From Yamadazyma tenuis (Eukaryota > Ascomycota > Pichiomycetes > Serinales > Debaryomycetaceae), in assembly GCF_029203305.1 (NCBI RefSeq), contig NC_089465.1:62001-126000 (forward strand): a DNA stretch of 64,000 bases, written 5' to 3'. This document shows, one piece after another, positions 19,135-30,048 of the stretch. A model generated the notes under the pieces. It ran no database searches. It was not told where the DNA came from and saw only the letters and a program-made list of their open reading frames with translations. The number at the start of each line of letters is the position of its first letter. Within the stretch, counting starts at the first letter, position 1. The translations under genes were made by a program, and so were the position numbers.

Positions 19135-20112
19135 CTACTTCTGCTCCTCCGCCTTGTTCAACTCCTGTGTCTCCCGTATCAACTTCATGGTCTTCTCGAA
19201 CTCCGGTGTGGTGTTCTTCGATAACGCATCCAAATGTATCTTCATGTATGGGTTTTCAATCTGGTTCAAGTGTTGCGCCATCTTTTCTCCAATCAACTGT
19301 TTCATTTCCTCCGTCAAATCCTTCACTGAAGTAGGTGGTTGTTGGGCCTTCTTGGCTAAGTAGATCTTCTGCTCCTTGCTCAAGGGCATTTCGGGCGCCG
19401 TCAATCTTCTGGCATCCAATTCGGTCAAGATCTTGGACTTGAACTTGGAGTGAGGGTTTCTGAGTTGGTCCAAAGCACCTATAGGAACCGGGGGGATAGC
19501 AATACTTTGCACCTCATACGTCTTTTCCAATGCCACTTGCTCATCGGTAGATAATTCACCGTCCTTGGGGTCTGTTGGGGGACCTGGCCATGGAACCTCG
19601 ATGCTTTCGTGGTGCTTGACAAAGCGCTTGGGAAGCCACTGTTTGTACCTGTCGTCGTAATACTTGTCTTTGTAAACCACCGCATCTGCCACAATGTAGT
19701 ATGTCTTGCCGGCACTGTCGATATCCTTGGCCGCCAACCTGACGTGATCACGGGGGATTTGTTGTGGATAGTCTATCAAATGGCTTTCTTGCTGCTCAAA
19801 CCATTGAGTAGGAGGAACCACCTTCTTCTCACTGACGTCCGATAAGTACACGGTGTCAAACTCAGGGGTGTACCGGAAGAGTGTGGAGATCTTGCCCTTG
19901 TGTTCACCCTTGGTGATGTATACCAAATCGCCCTCTGCCAAACCCACTTGGGTGAAGTCCAATTTCTGCTCGTGCTTGGGAACCAAGTCGTAGTCCTGTT
20001 CAAAGTAGGGAAGCACCATACGGTTGTTGCTCTTTGTTTCCTGAGCTCTCAAGGCCTTGTTGAGCCGGGAGAAGTCCTTCTGGAGCCGCCTTTTTATTCC
20101 GTTGGCAGACAT
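19135..20112 (-). CDS. MRPL40: Mitochondrial large-subunit ribosomal protein uL24m
   Basis: Component of the mitochondrial 54S subunit. The 325-residue product (S. cerevisiae about 297) carries the KOW/L24 motif at residues 58-85 (GLAEGDLVYITKGEHKGKI). The yeast mitochondrial extensions include EVPWPGPPTDP and a Lys/Glu-rich C-terminus. The N-terminal MSANGIKRRLQKDFSRLNKA is basic and can serve as targeting signal. The promoter side carries three GAGTGA hexamers at 20153-20170. It lies 100 bp downstream of the CDC31 stop on the same strand. Confidence 0.9.
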   Translation of the reverse strand: MSANGIKRRLQKDFSRLNKALRAQETKSNNRMVLPYFEQDYDLVPKHEQKLDFTQVGLAEGDLVYITKGEHKGKISTLFRYTPEFDTVYLSDVSEKKVVPPTQWFEQQESHLIDYPQQIPRDHVRLAAKDIDSAGKTYYIVADAVVYKDKYYDDRYKQWLPKRFVKHHESIEVPWPGPPTDPKDGELSTDEQVALEKTYEVQSIAIPPVPIGALDQLRNPHSKFKSKILTELDARRLTAPEMPLSKEQKIYLAKKAQQPPTSVKDLTEEMKQLIGEKMAQHLNQIENPYMKIHLDALSKNTTPEFEKTMKLIRETQELNKAEEQK

Positions 20113-20212
20113 TAGGTGGTGGAGTACGGGTGGTGAAAAATTTTTGATGTGCGAGTGAGAGTGAGAGTGAGAAAAACTGCTTACAAGCTGATTTATTATT
20201 CTACTAATACAC

Positions 20213-20795
20213 CTATTCCGTACATATGTTGATGAACTCCTGTTCGTTTACTAGATTTGTTAGTAGCTGTCGAAGGACTGGGTCCAATATTGGCTGCCAC
20301 TTGATAGGTCCAATATTGCTTGTCACTTGAAAAATTATACGTACTTTCTCCGTCCTCATCAAGGTCAAACTCGTCTATCATCGCCCGCAACTCGTCGTCG
20401 GTCAAATTCTCCCCCAACTCCTTGGCCACTCGTCTCAAGTTCCTGAGGGTGATTTTGCCGGTGCCGTCGTCGTCAAAAAGCCGGAACGCTCTTCGAATCT
20501 CCTCCAATGGGTCTCTGTTGACTATCATCTCTCCTACCGCCTGGAAGAAGTTTTCGTATGTGATCAAGTTGCGGTCGTCGGTATCATACTCGTGTATGAT
20601 GTCCAACACCTGGCGTTTGGAGAGATCGAAACCAAGGGCTCGGAAAGCCACCTTCAATTCGTGGTAATCCAAGCACCCGTCGTTATTCATATCGAAAAGC
20701 GAAAACGCCTCTCTGATTTCCTGCTTCTGCTCGTTCAACAATTCGGTCTTCAAGTTGCTTAGGCGCTTCTGTCCAGCCTGTGCTGCTGATGACAT
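20213..20795 (-). CDS. CDC31: Centrin Cdc31, two exons
   Basis: Calcium-binding centrin of the spindle-pole-body half-bridge, also in the nuclear-pore TREX-2 complex and in DNA repair. Exon 1 is 20345-20795, exon 2 is 20213-20250, and the spliced product is 162 aa (S. cerevisiae 161). EF-hand 1 is intact ([12 protein letters not shown], from about residue 35). EF-hand 3 (DDDGTGKI) and EF-hand 4 (DLDEDGE|INEQEF) are also present. The last 12 residues, [12 protein letters not shown], come from exon 2; reading through the intron would instead give a non-homologous tail and break EF-hand 4. It is divergent from NIP100, with only 64 bp between start codons. Confidence 0.93.
20251..20344 (-). other. 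CDC31: CDC31 intron near the 3' end (94 bp)
   Basis: The donor is GTACGT, the branch CTACTAAC, and the acceptor TAG eight bases later. Phase-1 junction A|TA encodes Ile of the fourth EF-hand. The intron contains an imperfect internal repeat around CCAATATTGG/CAATATTGG. Splicing restores the conserved centrin C-terminus, which is the main proof. Confidence 0.93.
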
Positions 20796-20859
20796 ATTGA
20801 ATTGGAGTTTATGTTGTTTGAGAAAAATGCGCGCGTCGTTAGTCGCGCTCGTGAAGTAG

Positions 20860-23334
20860 ATGGACTCACTACCGATTGGCACACCCGTCACCGTTAAGGG
20901 CCACGAAGGTGAGGTACGGTTCGTAGGCCGAACACAGTTCGCCCCCGGTGTGTGGGTGGGGGTCGAGTTGTACCACCCGGTGGGCAAAAACAATGGGTCT
21001 ATTAACGGGGTCAAGTACTTCAAGTGCACAGCCCCAGGAAACTACGGGCTTTTTGCATCTCCCACCATCGTCCACAAAAGGGATGTTGATGATGCTGCTG
21101 TGCACGATCAACCGCTCAAAGAACATCTCGTGATAGACAAGTTGCAAGTGAAGCTTCAGGAGGCTGTTCGTGACATTAAAGAATATAAGTCTCAGGTTGA
21201 GGTGTTGCAGTCGCAGTTGGAACAGACAAATGTCGATAGGGACTTCTTTGAAGTGGAGAACACACGGCTCCAGGCTGACTTAACGGCGCTCCAGGCCAGG
21301 TACGACAGTATCGTGAAGGAATTGGCCACCATTCAGGAAGAGTTGGAGTTGAATAAGCAGCTTGAAGATGAGATCATGATTTCAACTAGTGACAACGACG
21401 TGGTTTCGTTGGCCCAGAAGAACAAACGACTCGAGTTGGCGCTTGCCACCTTCAAGGGTGTTGCAGAGACCCAAAAATTGGACTTGACGAGTCAGATAGA
21501 GTCACTTAAGTTGCAGCTCGATAGCAGATTGGAGCCTGAGGTCTACCAGGAGCTCACACAGAAGCTAGGCGATGCCGAAGAAACTATATTCGAACTTAAG
21601 AGCCAGTTGGAATCTTTACAGGAGCTGGACTCTATTGTGAACCGGTTGGCGACTGAAAACGACATGCTCAATGTTCAGCTCAAGGAGTTAAAAGCCCAAT
21701 TTGATGAGTTGATGGCATTGCAAGAAATCGACAAAAGCTTGGAGCAATACCAGTCGGAGATCGAGATCGACCTTCGAACCAAAGTTGGTGCGCTACAGAA
21801 GGAGCTGGCAGACAAATCAAAGAAAACACAACAGTTGGAAACTGCGATTCGAGAACTCAACATGAAGATCACGAACATGCAGAACATGCTGGGAGATTAT
21901 GTGGTGGACAGAGAGATGCAAGCTCATTTACAGAACATGAGACTTGAATTGGCTGGTAAAACCCGGGAACTTGAATTTGCTGCTGTGGTGTTGCAAATTT
22001 GCAACCGGAAGCTTGATCTTTACAAATTGTTAGAGGTGGACGACAGCATCAAGTTCAAATTGCAGTTGACTGCTTTAGTTCCACTCCAATCAGCATGTCA
22101 AGAACAGCTTAAGATGACTGATACGCCCACCTTGAAGTTCAAGTTAACCCAAGTGCTGGCCTATTTGCAATACCTTTATCTGGTAGGAGAAGATGCTGTT
22201 GTTTGTTCAGAGTCCATTGGTGGGATTCAGACGTTGGTTGAGCTGCTTCTTTTAAGTGTGGAGCAACTGACTCTCGTTCTGTTTTCTCTTGTTGATATTC
22301 AGAGGGTCATCAACAACATCTTCACCAGCAACGACAAAAACGTTGTGCACAACAAGTTCTGTGTCAACTTCATTAGCTTTGAGTGTGCTGTCATGAAAGC
22401 TTATTTTTCCATGATTGATAAAACCGATAACCATCTCGTTTCTGAGATAAAAGTGTTAGTGGAGTCCCTCTTGACTAAGACAAACAGAACCTTTGATGTG
22501 GATGTTGACGATAGGTTCAGTATCAAGTTGAACAACCCATTGGTATTTCTCTTGAACGAGTATTTCGGAAGCTATGAAGTTGACCTTGAGGAATCGTTGA
22601 ACCTGCTGGAATACGTTTTGTTGTTGGAGGGGGCCCTTCATAGGTTCAACAGTTATAAATTGGAGCTTGAACGGGAATTCAAACAGATTGAAGAGACAAA
22701 AGTAGTTGCAAATGAACCCAGTAAAGCCTTGCGAGATGACCTCCAAGACAAAGAAACCAAGATTAATGATTTAGAGTTGACAGTCCAATTATTGGAGGCA
22801 AATATGTCCAACTTAAGTGTTGGTAACAAGAAGAAGTTAGATGGTCTTCAACACAAGTTCAACTCATTGAAAGGACAGTATGATACACTTCTAGTAAGCT
22901 TCTCTGAGCTTGAACAAAAGAATAAACTCCTAGAAGTGGAGTTAGAGTCACTTATAAGCTCGGGAAAGTACTTCAATATAGACTACATTCACGGTCGGTT
23001 CAACAGCATGGATTCCGAAAGATCTTTTGTGGAAAACCTCCATCTTGTTCAAGAAATAGCGTATCTTCGAGGACTTATCAGCAGGCCTGGTAAGAGTGAT
23101 TTGAGTTGGCTCAAGACTGAACGTACATCAAAAGATGGCCCAGTACCCGGCCTTCACACGGTCGCACCTCGACTCCAAAAGATAGCAAACTCGTTGGAGG
23201 TACTTCGATTTCAGGCACCAGGAGAATGGAGACCAAAGAAGAAGAACCCAAAGTTCATCATTGCCAGTATCAGTGAACAATTTTACCAATACGAAAAGGA
23301 CAGAAATCGTGTATTAAAGATTGGAAAAGATTAA
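20860..23334 (+). CDS. NIP100: Dynactin p150-Glued orthologue, CAP-Gly protein
   Basis: Largest dynactin subunit, linking dynein to microtubules for spindle positioning. The 824-residue protein (S. cerevisiae 868) starts with a CAP-Gly domain (residues 8-70): [33 protein letters not shown] (the GKNDG signature with N for D) and GNYGLFASP. Coiled coils follow at about 85-370 and again at 610-705, flanking the globular dynactin region. Several CTG codons lie at apparently hydrophobic positions (for example two in a row at 22603-22608), relevant to the genetic-code question. It is convergent with SPT14, stop codons 10 bp apart. Confidence 0.92.
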   Translation: MDSLPIGTPVTVKGHEGEVRFVGRTQFAPGVWVGVELYHPVGKNNGSINGVKYFKCTAPGNYGLFASPTIVHKRDVDDAAVHDQPLKEHLVIDKLQVKLQEAVRDIKEYKSQVEVLQSQLEQTNVDRDFFEVENTRLQADLTALQARYDSIVKELATIQEELELNKQLEDEIMISTSDNDVVSLAQKNKRLELALATFKGVAETQKLDLTSQIESLKLQLDSRLEPEVYQELTQKLGDAEETIFELKSQLESLQELDSIVNRLATENDMLNVQLKELKAQFDELMALQEIDKSLEQYQSEIEIDLRTKVGALQKELADKSKKTQQLETAIRELNMKITNMQNMLGDYVVDREMQAHLQNMRLELAGKTRELEFAAVVLQICNRKLDLYKLLEVDDSIKFKLQLTALVPLQSACQEQLKMTDTPTLKFKLTQVLAYLQYLYLVGEDAVVCSESIGGIQTLVELLLLSVEQLTLVLFSLVDIQRVINNIFTSNDKNVVHNKFCVNFISFECAVMKAYFSMIDKTDNHLVSEIKVLVESLLTKTNRTFDVDVDDRFSIKLNNPLVFLLNEYFGSYEVDLEESLNLLEYVLLLEGALHRFNSYKLELEREFKQIEETKVVANEPSKALRDDLQDKETKINDLELTVQLLEANMSNLSVGNKKKLDGLQHKFNSLKGQYDTLLVSFSELEQKNKLLEVELESLISSGKYFNIDYIHGRFNSMDSERSFVENLHLVQEIAYLRGLISRPGKSDLSWLKTERTSKDGPVPGLHTVAPRLQKIANSLEVLRFQAPGEWRPKKKNPKFIIASISEQFYQYEKDRNRVLKIGKD

Positions 23335-23344
23335 ATATCGTCAA

Positions 23345-24664
23345 CTAAGACCTAATTCCAGAGGCTCTTTTGTGTTTTGGCCACTTGGTAGCCTTATCGA
23401 TTTGATCTCTCGGACGAAAATACTCCAACAACGTGTACAATAATATGTCAATAGCTACCATCAACACAAACAACTTCCCGGCCACCGCTCCACAACAGTA
23501 GTACTTTTGAAATCTCTTTATCAACGGCTGGTTGAGTTTCAATAAATCCAACGAGTTGTATACATTTTCCGTCCTCTTAGCCACGTCTTCCCAGCTGTAC
23601 ATCTGAGACACTTCTCGGTGAAATCCTGAGGTATCAATGTTACCAGATCTAAACTGGTTGATGGCATTCAAAGTGACCAGCACTAAAGAATCCTCGTCGG
23701 GCTCAGCAAAATGCATCATATGGTTGGGAAGAACTTCTGGAATTCCACCGACCTTTGTGGTAACCACAAACAACCCACACGATGCAGCCTCCACTATCAC
23801 GGTACCAAACGCTTCTGTTAGTGAAGGATGCAAGTAGATTTGGCCCTGGACCATGATATCCCTAACTTCTTCGTGTTTAACTGCCCCTATCAACCTAACC
23901 CGTTCCTGGAGAAAGTACTTCTCTCGCATCTGCTCCAAGTCCAAGAACTTGGGGCCGTCTCCAGCTATTAGAAACTGGACGTTTTTGTTGGCGTCGCAGA
24001 TTCGAGGAATTATGGCAGTGAGTAGATCAGCTCCCTTATTGGGGAATAACCGAGAAATCACCACTATGGTGATAGTGCCATCATCAACACATTTGTGGGT
24101 TTGTGGCGTGAAGTCTTCCGCAAGCACGGCGTTGGGGATCACAGAAACACACAATGGGTTCAACGACGCTCGGAGAACCGTATTCTCTTTACAGGTATGA
24201 GACACACATATCACGTGGCCGATGTCACTGAGGGTGAACTTCAAGAGCTTGTTACCCAAAATCGACCACAAATCAGCAAACCCGTACAAAGAGTGGTCGG
24301 TGAAGACGGTTTTCAATCCCATGGTCCTTGCGTGAAAAATGGCTTCCAGCCCCAAAGAAGACATTGAGCCATGACCGTGGACAATTTCAATCAGCTCTCG
24401 TATGAAGATGTTGCGTATGATTGGAAACCCCAAAAACACTGTGGGAAACGTTGCACTCCGGTAAAATACAAGGGAAGGTATGTAATATACTTTGAGGCCA
24501 TTGGTTAACACCCGGACTCCATTTCTATTTCCATAGTCGTGGGTGATGATGACGACCGAATGGCCAAGCTCGATGAGTTTTTGTGAAAGGTGGTATACAT
24601 GGAACTCGACTCCACCCGCCTGGGGGTAGAAGAAGTCGGTGACCATCGCTATGTTGAATCCCAT
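23345..24664 (-). CDS. SPT14: GPI-GlcNAc transferase catalytic subunit (PIG-A)
   Basis: Transfers GlcNAc from UDP-GlcNAc to phosphatidylinositol on the cytosolic face of the ER, the first step of GPI-anchor synthesis (also called GPI3). The 439-residue protein starts at [20 protein letters not shown], the family N-terminus. Next come [24 protein letters not shown] and the GT4 nucleotide-sugar region with [14 protein letters not shown] (EX7E motif). The C-terminal membrane segment is [18 protein letters not shown]. The start at 24664 is preferred over an in-frame codon seven residues upstream. A CGCGAAA box lies at 24695-24701, 31 bp upstream. Confidence 0.95.
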   Translation of the reverse strand: MGFNIAMVTDFFYPQAGGVEFHVYHLSQKLIELGHSVVIITHDYGNRNGVRVLTNGLKVYYIPSLVFYRSATFPTVFLGFPIIRNIFIRELIEIVHGHGSMSSLGLEAIFHARTMGLKTVFTDHSLYGFADLWSILGNKLLKFTLSDIGHVICVSHTCKENTVLRASLNPLCVSVIPNAVLAEDFTPQTHKCVDDGTITIVVISRLFPNKGADLLTAIIPRICDANKNVQFLIAGDGPKFLDLEQMREKYFLQERVRLIGAVKHEEVRDIMVQGQIYLHPSLTEAFGTVIVEAASCGLFVVTTKVGGIPEVLPNHMMHFAEPDEDSLVLVTLNAINQFRSGNIDTSGFHREVSQMYSWEDVAKRTENVYNSLDLLKLNQPLIKRFQKYYCCGAVAGKLFVLMVAIDILLYTLLEYFRPRDQIDKATKWPKHKRASGIRS

Positions 24665-24797
24665 GGTCAGACAACAGCTAAACAACTAGTTTTTTTTCGC
24701 GAATTGGCTGCAACATAATTAACAATGATACTGGGTGGTTCTCAATGGAACCAGCCTCTAGGATATGTATTGACTACGTATATACAAAGTGATGATT

Positions 24798-26600
24798 TTA
24801 GGACGCATATGCATCACGCGGAAGAGAGCCCACCGAGTTTTTAAAGTTTATAATACACTGTTGATAATCCCAGTTACTCTGCTGGCACAACATGAGTCCA
24901 TACTGAAGATTTAAATTGGTTTCCAACGACACCTTGATGAGGATTTCCTGTTGGGCCGCATTTAACATGGCCTTAACATCTGGTGGTAGTTGGGTCACCA
25001 TAGGGAGGGCCGAGGGCCCATTTGGTGGAGGAGTTTGTGGGAGTTTCTGCTGCTGCTGCTGAGGCTGCGCTGGAGGAGGTGTTGGTAACTTTGATTGTTT
25101 GCTCCATGAGTCACACCCACTGGGGCTTCTGATGACTAGCGAGTCGCTGGCGAGAATCATACTTCCGTTGGGTCCAGGGATTACCACGAACGACCGATCA
25201 AAACTTTTGTTGCTCAAAGGAGGTTTTTTGTTACGGTTGTTCTGAAACCGGTTTCTGTGAGCAGCGTTATTGAATGCCTCCAAGTTCTCCGGTGGAGCCG
25301 TCTCACCAAAGGTACCGTGAAGATTGATAATAATCCCGTTGACCTGGGGGAATCGGTACGTCTCCATCGAAAACATGTCTGGTTTTGTCACTAGTTCGTG
25401 CTTCGATTTGGGAAGTTGGGTGAAGGCCTTGAAGATTTGGTCTGGGCCAATACACACTTTGGACATCCTGGACTTGGAAGCACTGATTTTGGTCAAGTTA
25501 CGAGAAAACGGAAGGTAGTAGCCGAAATCAACGTTGGCCACTTCCAACATATGGGGGTGGCTCATATCCACCAGGAGAGAAAATTGGGACTCGGCCTGAT
25601 AGAGCTGGATCAAGTCTCTGCGATTTGAGTCCCAAAGTCCAAAAAAGCTGGTGACAAAGTTTGTCGACATTCCCTGGATCTCCTCGTCCTGAAAGAACAT
25701 CTGCTGTGGATTGGGGTACGGGAACGCCAAGATCGAGTTCAACATGGCTTCATTTCGCAATACTTCTCCGTTGACCACTATCAACCGTGGGAACGACTTC
25801 ATCAATTCGGCCTTGATTTCCTGTGGATTTGCCTGGTTCAAGATCGGGTTACCAGTGATGATCAACTCACGCAACAAGTTCAACTTGTGGCGCCAGGTTT
25901 CAAAAACCTTCAACCTGGAAATGGCATTATTCAGAAGCGACAAATTTTTCAAAGTAGGAAACGTCGTTGAAAGCGTGGAAATCGTCAGCAAATCCGTCAA
26001 GTTGTTGCCCGACAAGTCGATACTATCGACCTCAATCTTGAGCTCGTGAGCCACCTTCATCAACGCCGGGAAGAACTTGGACGTGGTGGATATGGTCGCA
26101 AAAAACCCTTTTGACTGCAACGTTGGGTCTGCTTGCACCGCTGTCAAGTTCAACAACTTCATTTCTGGCAGGTATCGAGACTTCAAGAAGGCGGTGATAG
26201 TCTCAATGGTGGAAGAGCCCACGGCGGTGGTGGTGGCGCCAGCACCTATGGCCTTGGTGATCTTCAAAGACTGGCCAGCAAATTTGACACCCGACCAGTT
26301 ACACAAGTCGTCGGCATCCTTCTGCGACTTGACGTACCCTTTCATAGCTCCCGACTGAGGGTCGATGGAGGCGTTCAGTACCACGATCCGGCACTTTCTG
26401 GAGATGAACTTGACACAATCTTCCATTGAGGCACCGTTCCAGCCTAGAATTTCCACTGGTATCGAGTTGCCGGAGATGAATTGGTTGATGTTCTGCGATG
26501 TGGGAACATTGTTTGTATTGGGGCCTTGTCCCTGGTTTTGGTTGAAGTTTCCACGGTTGTTGTTGTAGAAACCTCCCCTGCCTCTTCCACGATAACTCAT
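24798..26600 (-). CDS. MEX67: mRNA export receptor Mex67
   Basis: With Mtr2 carries mRNPs through nuclear pores. The 600-residue protein begins MSYRGRGRGGFYNNNRG (RGG-like RNA-binding tail). An RRM-like fold covers residues 45-120. Leucine-rich repeats follow (IDLSGNNLTDL, LKNLSLLNNAI, LRELIITGNPIL), then the NTF2-like Mtr2-binding domain with FFGLWDSNRRDLIQLY (about 290-450). A Pro/Gln linker leads to the C-terminal UBA-like TAP-C domain (about 545-600), ending in the motif NWDYQQCIINFKNS. The order is the canonical NXF1/Mex67 one. Confidence 0.95.
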   Translation of the reverse strand: MSYRGRGRGGFYNNNRGNFNQNQGQGPNTNNVPTSQNINQFISGNSIPVEILGWNGASMEDCVKFISRKCRIVVLNASIDPQSGAMKGYVKSQKDADDLCNWSGVKFAGQSLKITKAIGAGATTTAVGSSTIETITAFLKSRYLPEMKLLNLTAVQADPTLQSKGFFATISTTSKFFPALMKVAHELKIEVDSIDLSGNNLTDLLTISTLSTTFPTLKNLSLLNNAISRLKVFETWRHKLNLLRELIITGNPILNQANPQEIKAELMKSFPRLIVVNGEVLRNEAMLNSILAFPYPNPQQMFFQDEEIQGMSTNFVTSFFGLWDSNRRDLIQLYQAESQFSLLVDMSHPHMLEVANVDFGYYLPFSRNLTKISASKSRMSKVCIGPDQIFKAFTQLPKSKHELVTKPDMFSMETYRFPQVNGIIINLHGTFGETAPPENLEAFNNAAHRNRFQNNRNKKPPLSNKSFDRSFVVIPGPNGSMILASDSLVIRSPSGCDSWSKQSKLPTPPPAQPQQQQQKLPQTPPPNGPSALPMVTQLPPDVKAMLNAAQQEILIKVSLETNLNLQYGLMLCQQSNWDYQQCIINFKNSVGSLPRDAYAS

Positions 26601-26771
26601 CACTAGTATGTTGGATGGATTTTTTTGTTCGGATTGTGCGCGTAAAGAGGGCACAAGCAGGAAATAGGATCGTATAGTTATATATATAATTTTGTACTTA
26701 GGACTACAGCAATGACATTTCCCAGGTGCTTGTCACCCTAGGTATCCACCTACTGCTGCCACTAGACTCAC

Positions 26772-27218
26772 CTACTTTTCATTCTCACCGTGAAGAGTCC
26801 CAATGATCTTGTACTTGTTTTCAAAGTGCTCTTCCCACGAGTCCAAACTCTCACGTTCCTCTGGTGTCAAGTCCTCCAAAGTGTCGAGCGGCTGGTCCAA
26901 AGGCGTGAGCAATTCGAGCTCAAATGAGTTCTTGGCCAATCCTCTTGAAGCGTCTCTCCCAGCAAAGTTCTCATATGGTCCCCCTGGCCCGTAGAAGGTG
27001 GCACCCTGACTCACGTCAAACACGCGGCCCTTCACCGCCATAAAGATCTTGGGATCATCCGACCCATTGTACTTGCAAAGGGTTTTGGGGGTGAATTTTC
27101 CTTCCACCACCGGAGATTCCTGTTTGGCCGCGTCAAGAGGATTGACGCTTCTGATGTCCAGGAAAAGATCCTTCAAGAAGTAGAGGATCACCAACACAAT
27201 GATCACGGTTGTTATCAT
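26772..27218 (-). CDS. DAP1: Heme-binding membrane-associated progesterone receptor-like protein Dap1
   Basis: Cytochrome-b5-like MAPR protein that binds heme and supports Erg11 in sterol synthesis at the ER. The 148-residue protein has an N-terminal membrane anchor (TTVIIVLVILYFLKDLFL). The MAPR domain includes FTPKTLCKYNGSDDPKIFMA, VKGRVFDVSQGATFYGPGGP and YENFAGRDASRGLAKNS. The conserved Tyr of the YGPGGPY region is the family heme ligand. It is divergent from NAT5 over 133 bp. Confidence 0.93.
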   Translation of the reverse strand: MITTVIIVLVILYFLKDLFLDIRSVNPLDAAKQESPVVEGKFTPKTLCKYNGSDDPKIFMAVKGRVFDVSQGATFYGPGGPYENFAGRDASRGLAKNSFELELLTPLDQPLDTLEDLTPEERESLDSWEEHFENKYKIIGTLHGENEK

Positions 27219-27351
27219 TTTCCAGCTGCCAATAAATATATGTTTTTTGTGGATAAAGTTTACAATTGCAAATTATAAAGATGGAGAACTGACCAAGATC
27301 TTATGATTTATTCTTTGAGTCGCGCTGCCAAATCTGAAAATTACCACCATC

Positions 27352-27873
27352 ATGGCTAGATCCATCACTTCGTTAGACGATGTGACTGCCAACAACTTGG
27401 GAACGTTCAAGAAAATCAACCAGGTCAGCCTTCCCACCTCATACAGTGAGGCCTGGTATAAGGAGGCGCTTAACTCAGACCAAATAGTCAAGCTTGCCTT
27501 CTTTTCCGAGTTACCAGTGGGCGGTGTTAAGGCCAAACCACTCAATTTATCCAGTGACTTGGCCACTTTCGACAGCGCCGTGGGCGCTAAGCTCGTACCC
27601 AAGATGGTTCCCAACGTTGTGTACATCGAGACGCTCGCGGTGTTGACGGCGTACCAAAACTTGGGGGTTGGTAAACAGCTCTTGGATCATGTCATCGACC
27701 AGACCAAGCAGAAATACATTCATGATGTGTGTGTGCATGTCCACGTGACCAACACCCACGCTCTCGAGTGGTACGAGAAGCACGGGTTCGAGCAGAAGCT
27801 GCTTGTTAAGGACTACTATAAGCTTCAAGGATTGGAGTCTCCAGACGCATATTTGCTCTACTTGAAGGTGTAA
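27352..27873 (+). CDS. NAT5: N-alpha-acetyltransferase Naa50-like (Nat5)
   Basis: GNAT-fold acetyltransferase associated with the ribosomal NatA complex (Nat1-Ard1). The 173-residue protein (S. cerevisiae 176) has the N-terminal LGTFKKINQVSLPTSYSEAW typical of Naa50. The acetyl-CoA loop is QNLGVGKQLL (Q/RxxGxG/A), and the substrate region is HVHVTNTHALEWYEKHGFE, followed by DYY. In S. cerevisiae the subunit has weak or no activity. The key loop is intact here, so activity is possible. It is convergent with SEC63 (50 bp between stops). Confidence 0.9.
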   Translation: MARSITSLDDVTANNLGTFKKINQVSLPTSYSEAWYKEALNSDQIVKLAFFSELPVGGVKAKPLNLSSDLATFDSAVGAKLVPKMVPNVVYIETLAVLTAYQNLGVGKQLLDHVIDQTKQKYIHDVCVHVHVTNTHALEWYEKHGFEQKLLVKDYYKLQGLESPDAYLLYLKV

Positions 27874-27923
27874 CTGAAAAGATATGAATTATGTGTGTAT
27901 CTAAGTATCTATAGACAATTAGA

Positions 27924-29957
27924 CTATTTGGAGGGGACGGTCTCATCTTCATCCTCGTCCTCGGTATCGGTATTGATGTCGGTGAAAATACTTTCGTCGT
28001 CATCGTCGTTTTCGGTTTCTTCCTCTTCTTTAACCTCTTCCACCTTCTTGACGGGTGCACCTCTCAAAGCTGCCAACGCACCGGCCAAAGAGTCTTCTTC
28101 GGGGTCGGAGATGTCTGAGTCACTATCTTCGTCGCTGTCTTCATCCTTTTTGCTGATTCCCATCAATTTGTCTTTGTCAATGGCGGAGGGAGCTGGGTGT
28201 TTTACTTCCAAAAACAAGGGAAGATCCACATCGACTCCGAAATACGCGTTGTTCTTCAACACCAATCGAAAAGGATACGTCCCTACCGCTTGTGGTGTTG
28301 GCTGGGTCAACGGAACGTTCAACGTTCCAATCACAACGTTGTTACCTTTGATCCAAGCGTCTTGATCAAGACTAACGTTACTCAAGTCGGCATTGGTCAA
28401 CTTGATGATGCTGCTACCTTCCACCAACTTGTTGTCTCTCTGGTTGATCAAAACCCCGGACCAGCTATTCACAATGTCATTGGGGAAATAAGGGCAGTAA
28501 CTAAATGGCAATTGAGGTTGGGTAGAGTTAATTGAAGAAGGATCTTTCATGTATTCGATGGTCTCTTCATCCTTTAACAAGTCGGGGTTGAGGTCGGGAC
28601 ATGACTTCAACGCAGGTGACTTGATCAAAAACTTTAATGATAGGTGTGCCTTGGATACTGGAGGAACAACTTTTTCTCCAGGAACAACAAATTCGCTTTG
28701 GATGATTCTTAAGCTGGCGATTTTCTGGGCCACTTCCTTGGCCTTGGCCAACTTGACCTCATCCTTTATTCCCAACACTTCAGCGGCATCGACGTCCTTG
28801 GTGAATAACTTTCCTAACTTCTTTACCGTCTGCTTTTCCACCACTTGAGGATCAACATATGGCAACTGCAACAAGTCTTTGTACTTACCGGTTGGCTTGA
28901 CGGCTTGGATAATGGACTTTTCCAAGTCCAACGCCACAAGCACAACATCTGATTGTCTGAAAACCACCGCAATTTCAATGAACCCTACGATTAATTTGGG
29001 AACGACATTAACAATCTTCAACTTATCGAGCTCCAACTTGGCATCACTGTTGGTTTCACGCTTCATGTACTCGGTGAGCAAGTCTTTGATTTGGACAAGC
29101 GATAAGTGGTTGAAATCATGCTTGATTTCATGCGAACCACACAATAAGTCCAACAAACTAAAAGGCGTAATCACCTTGCCGGGGTTCTTATCAGTTAAAT
29201 ACTTGACAAACAACGCAGCAGTGTCCACATGTAAACCCTTGGAGGTGTGGGACTTGACATTGCTCCACCAAGAACCCACCATCACCGGCAATAAGACCCC
29301 CACCAAGATGAAATAGAAAACAATCATGAATGGAGAAAACTTTCCTTCCACCAAGAACTTGGGCAATGCGATTCCGTGAGTGGTATCTTGTCTTCCATCA
29401 GGATGGCCGAACTTCAAGTAGTTTTCTCTGGTGACCTCATCAGTTAAAGCCTTGTAAGCCTTGGTCAACCTAATATACGCTTGTTCAAACGCTTCCTTTT
29501 CAACTTCAGTTAAGTCCTTGGGCATTTTGTCCGGGTGAAACTTCAAGGACATCTTTCTGTAGTGGCTCTTGATCTGCTTGTCACTGGCTGACGAAGAAAT
29601 CCCCAAAATTTCGTAGGGATCAAAAAGGCCTGACATGTCGGCGAGTTTGGTCAAGTTGGTGGCCACATAGAACACCACTGCCCAGCCCACAATCAACACC
29701 ACCAACGTCTTGTTGAGGATTCTGTCACTTGTTTGAGCCTTCTGGAACGTCTTGATGCTGTTATGATTCAACTTCAAGGTGTCATGGTTGTCTGAGATAG
29801 ATCCCTTCACCAGCTTATTGTAGGACACAGGATCACTTTTGGACACGATTCGAGCGAGATACTTGACGGTCAAAGGAACGAGAATGAACGTGAGAATTGC
29901 CAACACGAAGTAGGGCCACACATCGCCTTCTTCGTCGTAGATGTATTCGGACGCCAT
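27924..29957 (-). CDS. SEC63: ER translocation J-protein Sec63
   Basis: Recruits Kar2/BiP to the Sec61 translocon for post-translational import and karyogamy. The 677-residue protein (S. cerevisiae 663) has two early membrane segments (residues 15-35 and 82-103). A lumenal J domain covers about 115-185, including DPYEILGISSSASDKQIKSH and the catalytic HPD in KFHPDK. A third membrane segment follows (FSPFMIVFYFILVGVLLPVM), then the two-part Brl domain. The tail is very acidic (DSDEDSDSDISDPEED and later), known to bind Sec62. Firm identification. Confidence 0.96.
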   Translation of the reverse strand: MASEYIYDEEGDVWPYFVLAILTFILVPLTVKYLARIVSKSDPVSYNKLVKGSISDNHDTLKLNHNSIKTFQKAQTSDRILNKTLVVLIVGWAVVFYVATNLTKLADMSGLFDPYEILGISSSASDKQIKSHYRKMSLKFHPDKMPKDLTEVEKEAFEQAYIRLTKAYKALTDEVTRENYLKFGHPDGRQDTTHGIALPKFLVEGKFSPFMIVFYFILVGVLLPVMVGSWWSNVKSHTSKGLHVDTAALFVKYLTDKNPGKVITPFSLLDLLCGSHEIKHDFNHLSLVQIKDLLTEYMKRETNSDAKLELDKLKIVNVVPKLIVGFIEIAVVFRQSDVVLVALDLEKSIIQAVKPTGKYKDLLQLPYVDPQVVEKQTVKKLGKLFTKDVDAAEVLGIKDEVKLAKAKEVAQKIASLRIIQSEFVVPGEKVVPPVSKAHLSLKFLIKSPALKSCPDLNPDLLKDEETIEYMKDPSSINSTQPQLPFSYCPYFPNDIVNSWSGVLINQRDNKLVEGSSIIKLTNADLSNVSLDQDAWIKGNNVVIGTLNVPLTQPTPQAVGTYPFRLVLKNNAYFGVDVDLPLFLEVKHPAPSAIDKDKLMGISKKDEDSDEDSDSDISDPEEDSLAGALAALRGAPVKKVEEVKEEEETENDDDDESIFTDINTDTEDEDEDETVPSK

Positions 29958-30048
29958 TATGTGTTTGATGTCGTTGACGTGTTGAAGATGAAAAACTTTA
30001 GTTGAAATGGCGCGCGCTGCTTGCTTTATAAATTACTGCTAAATATAC

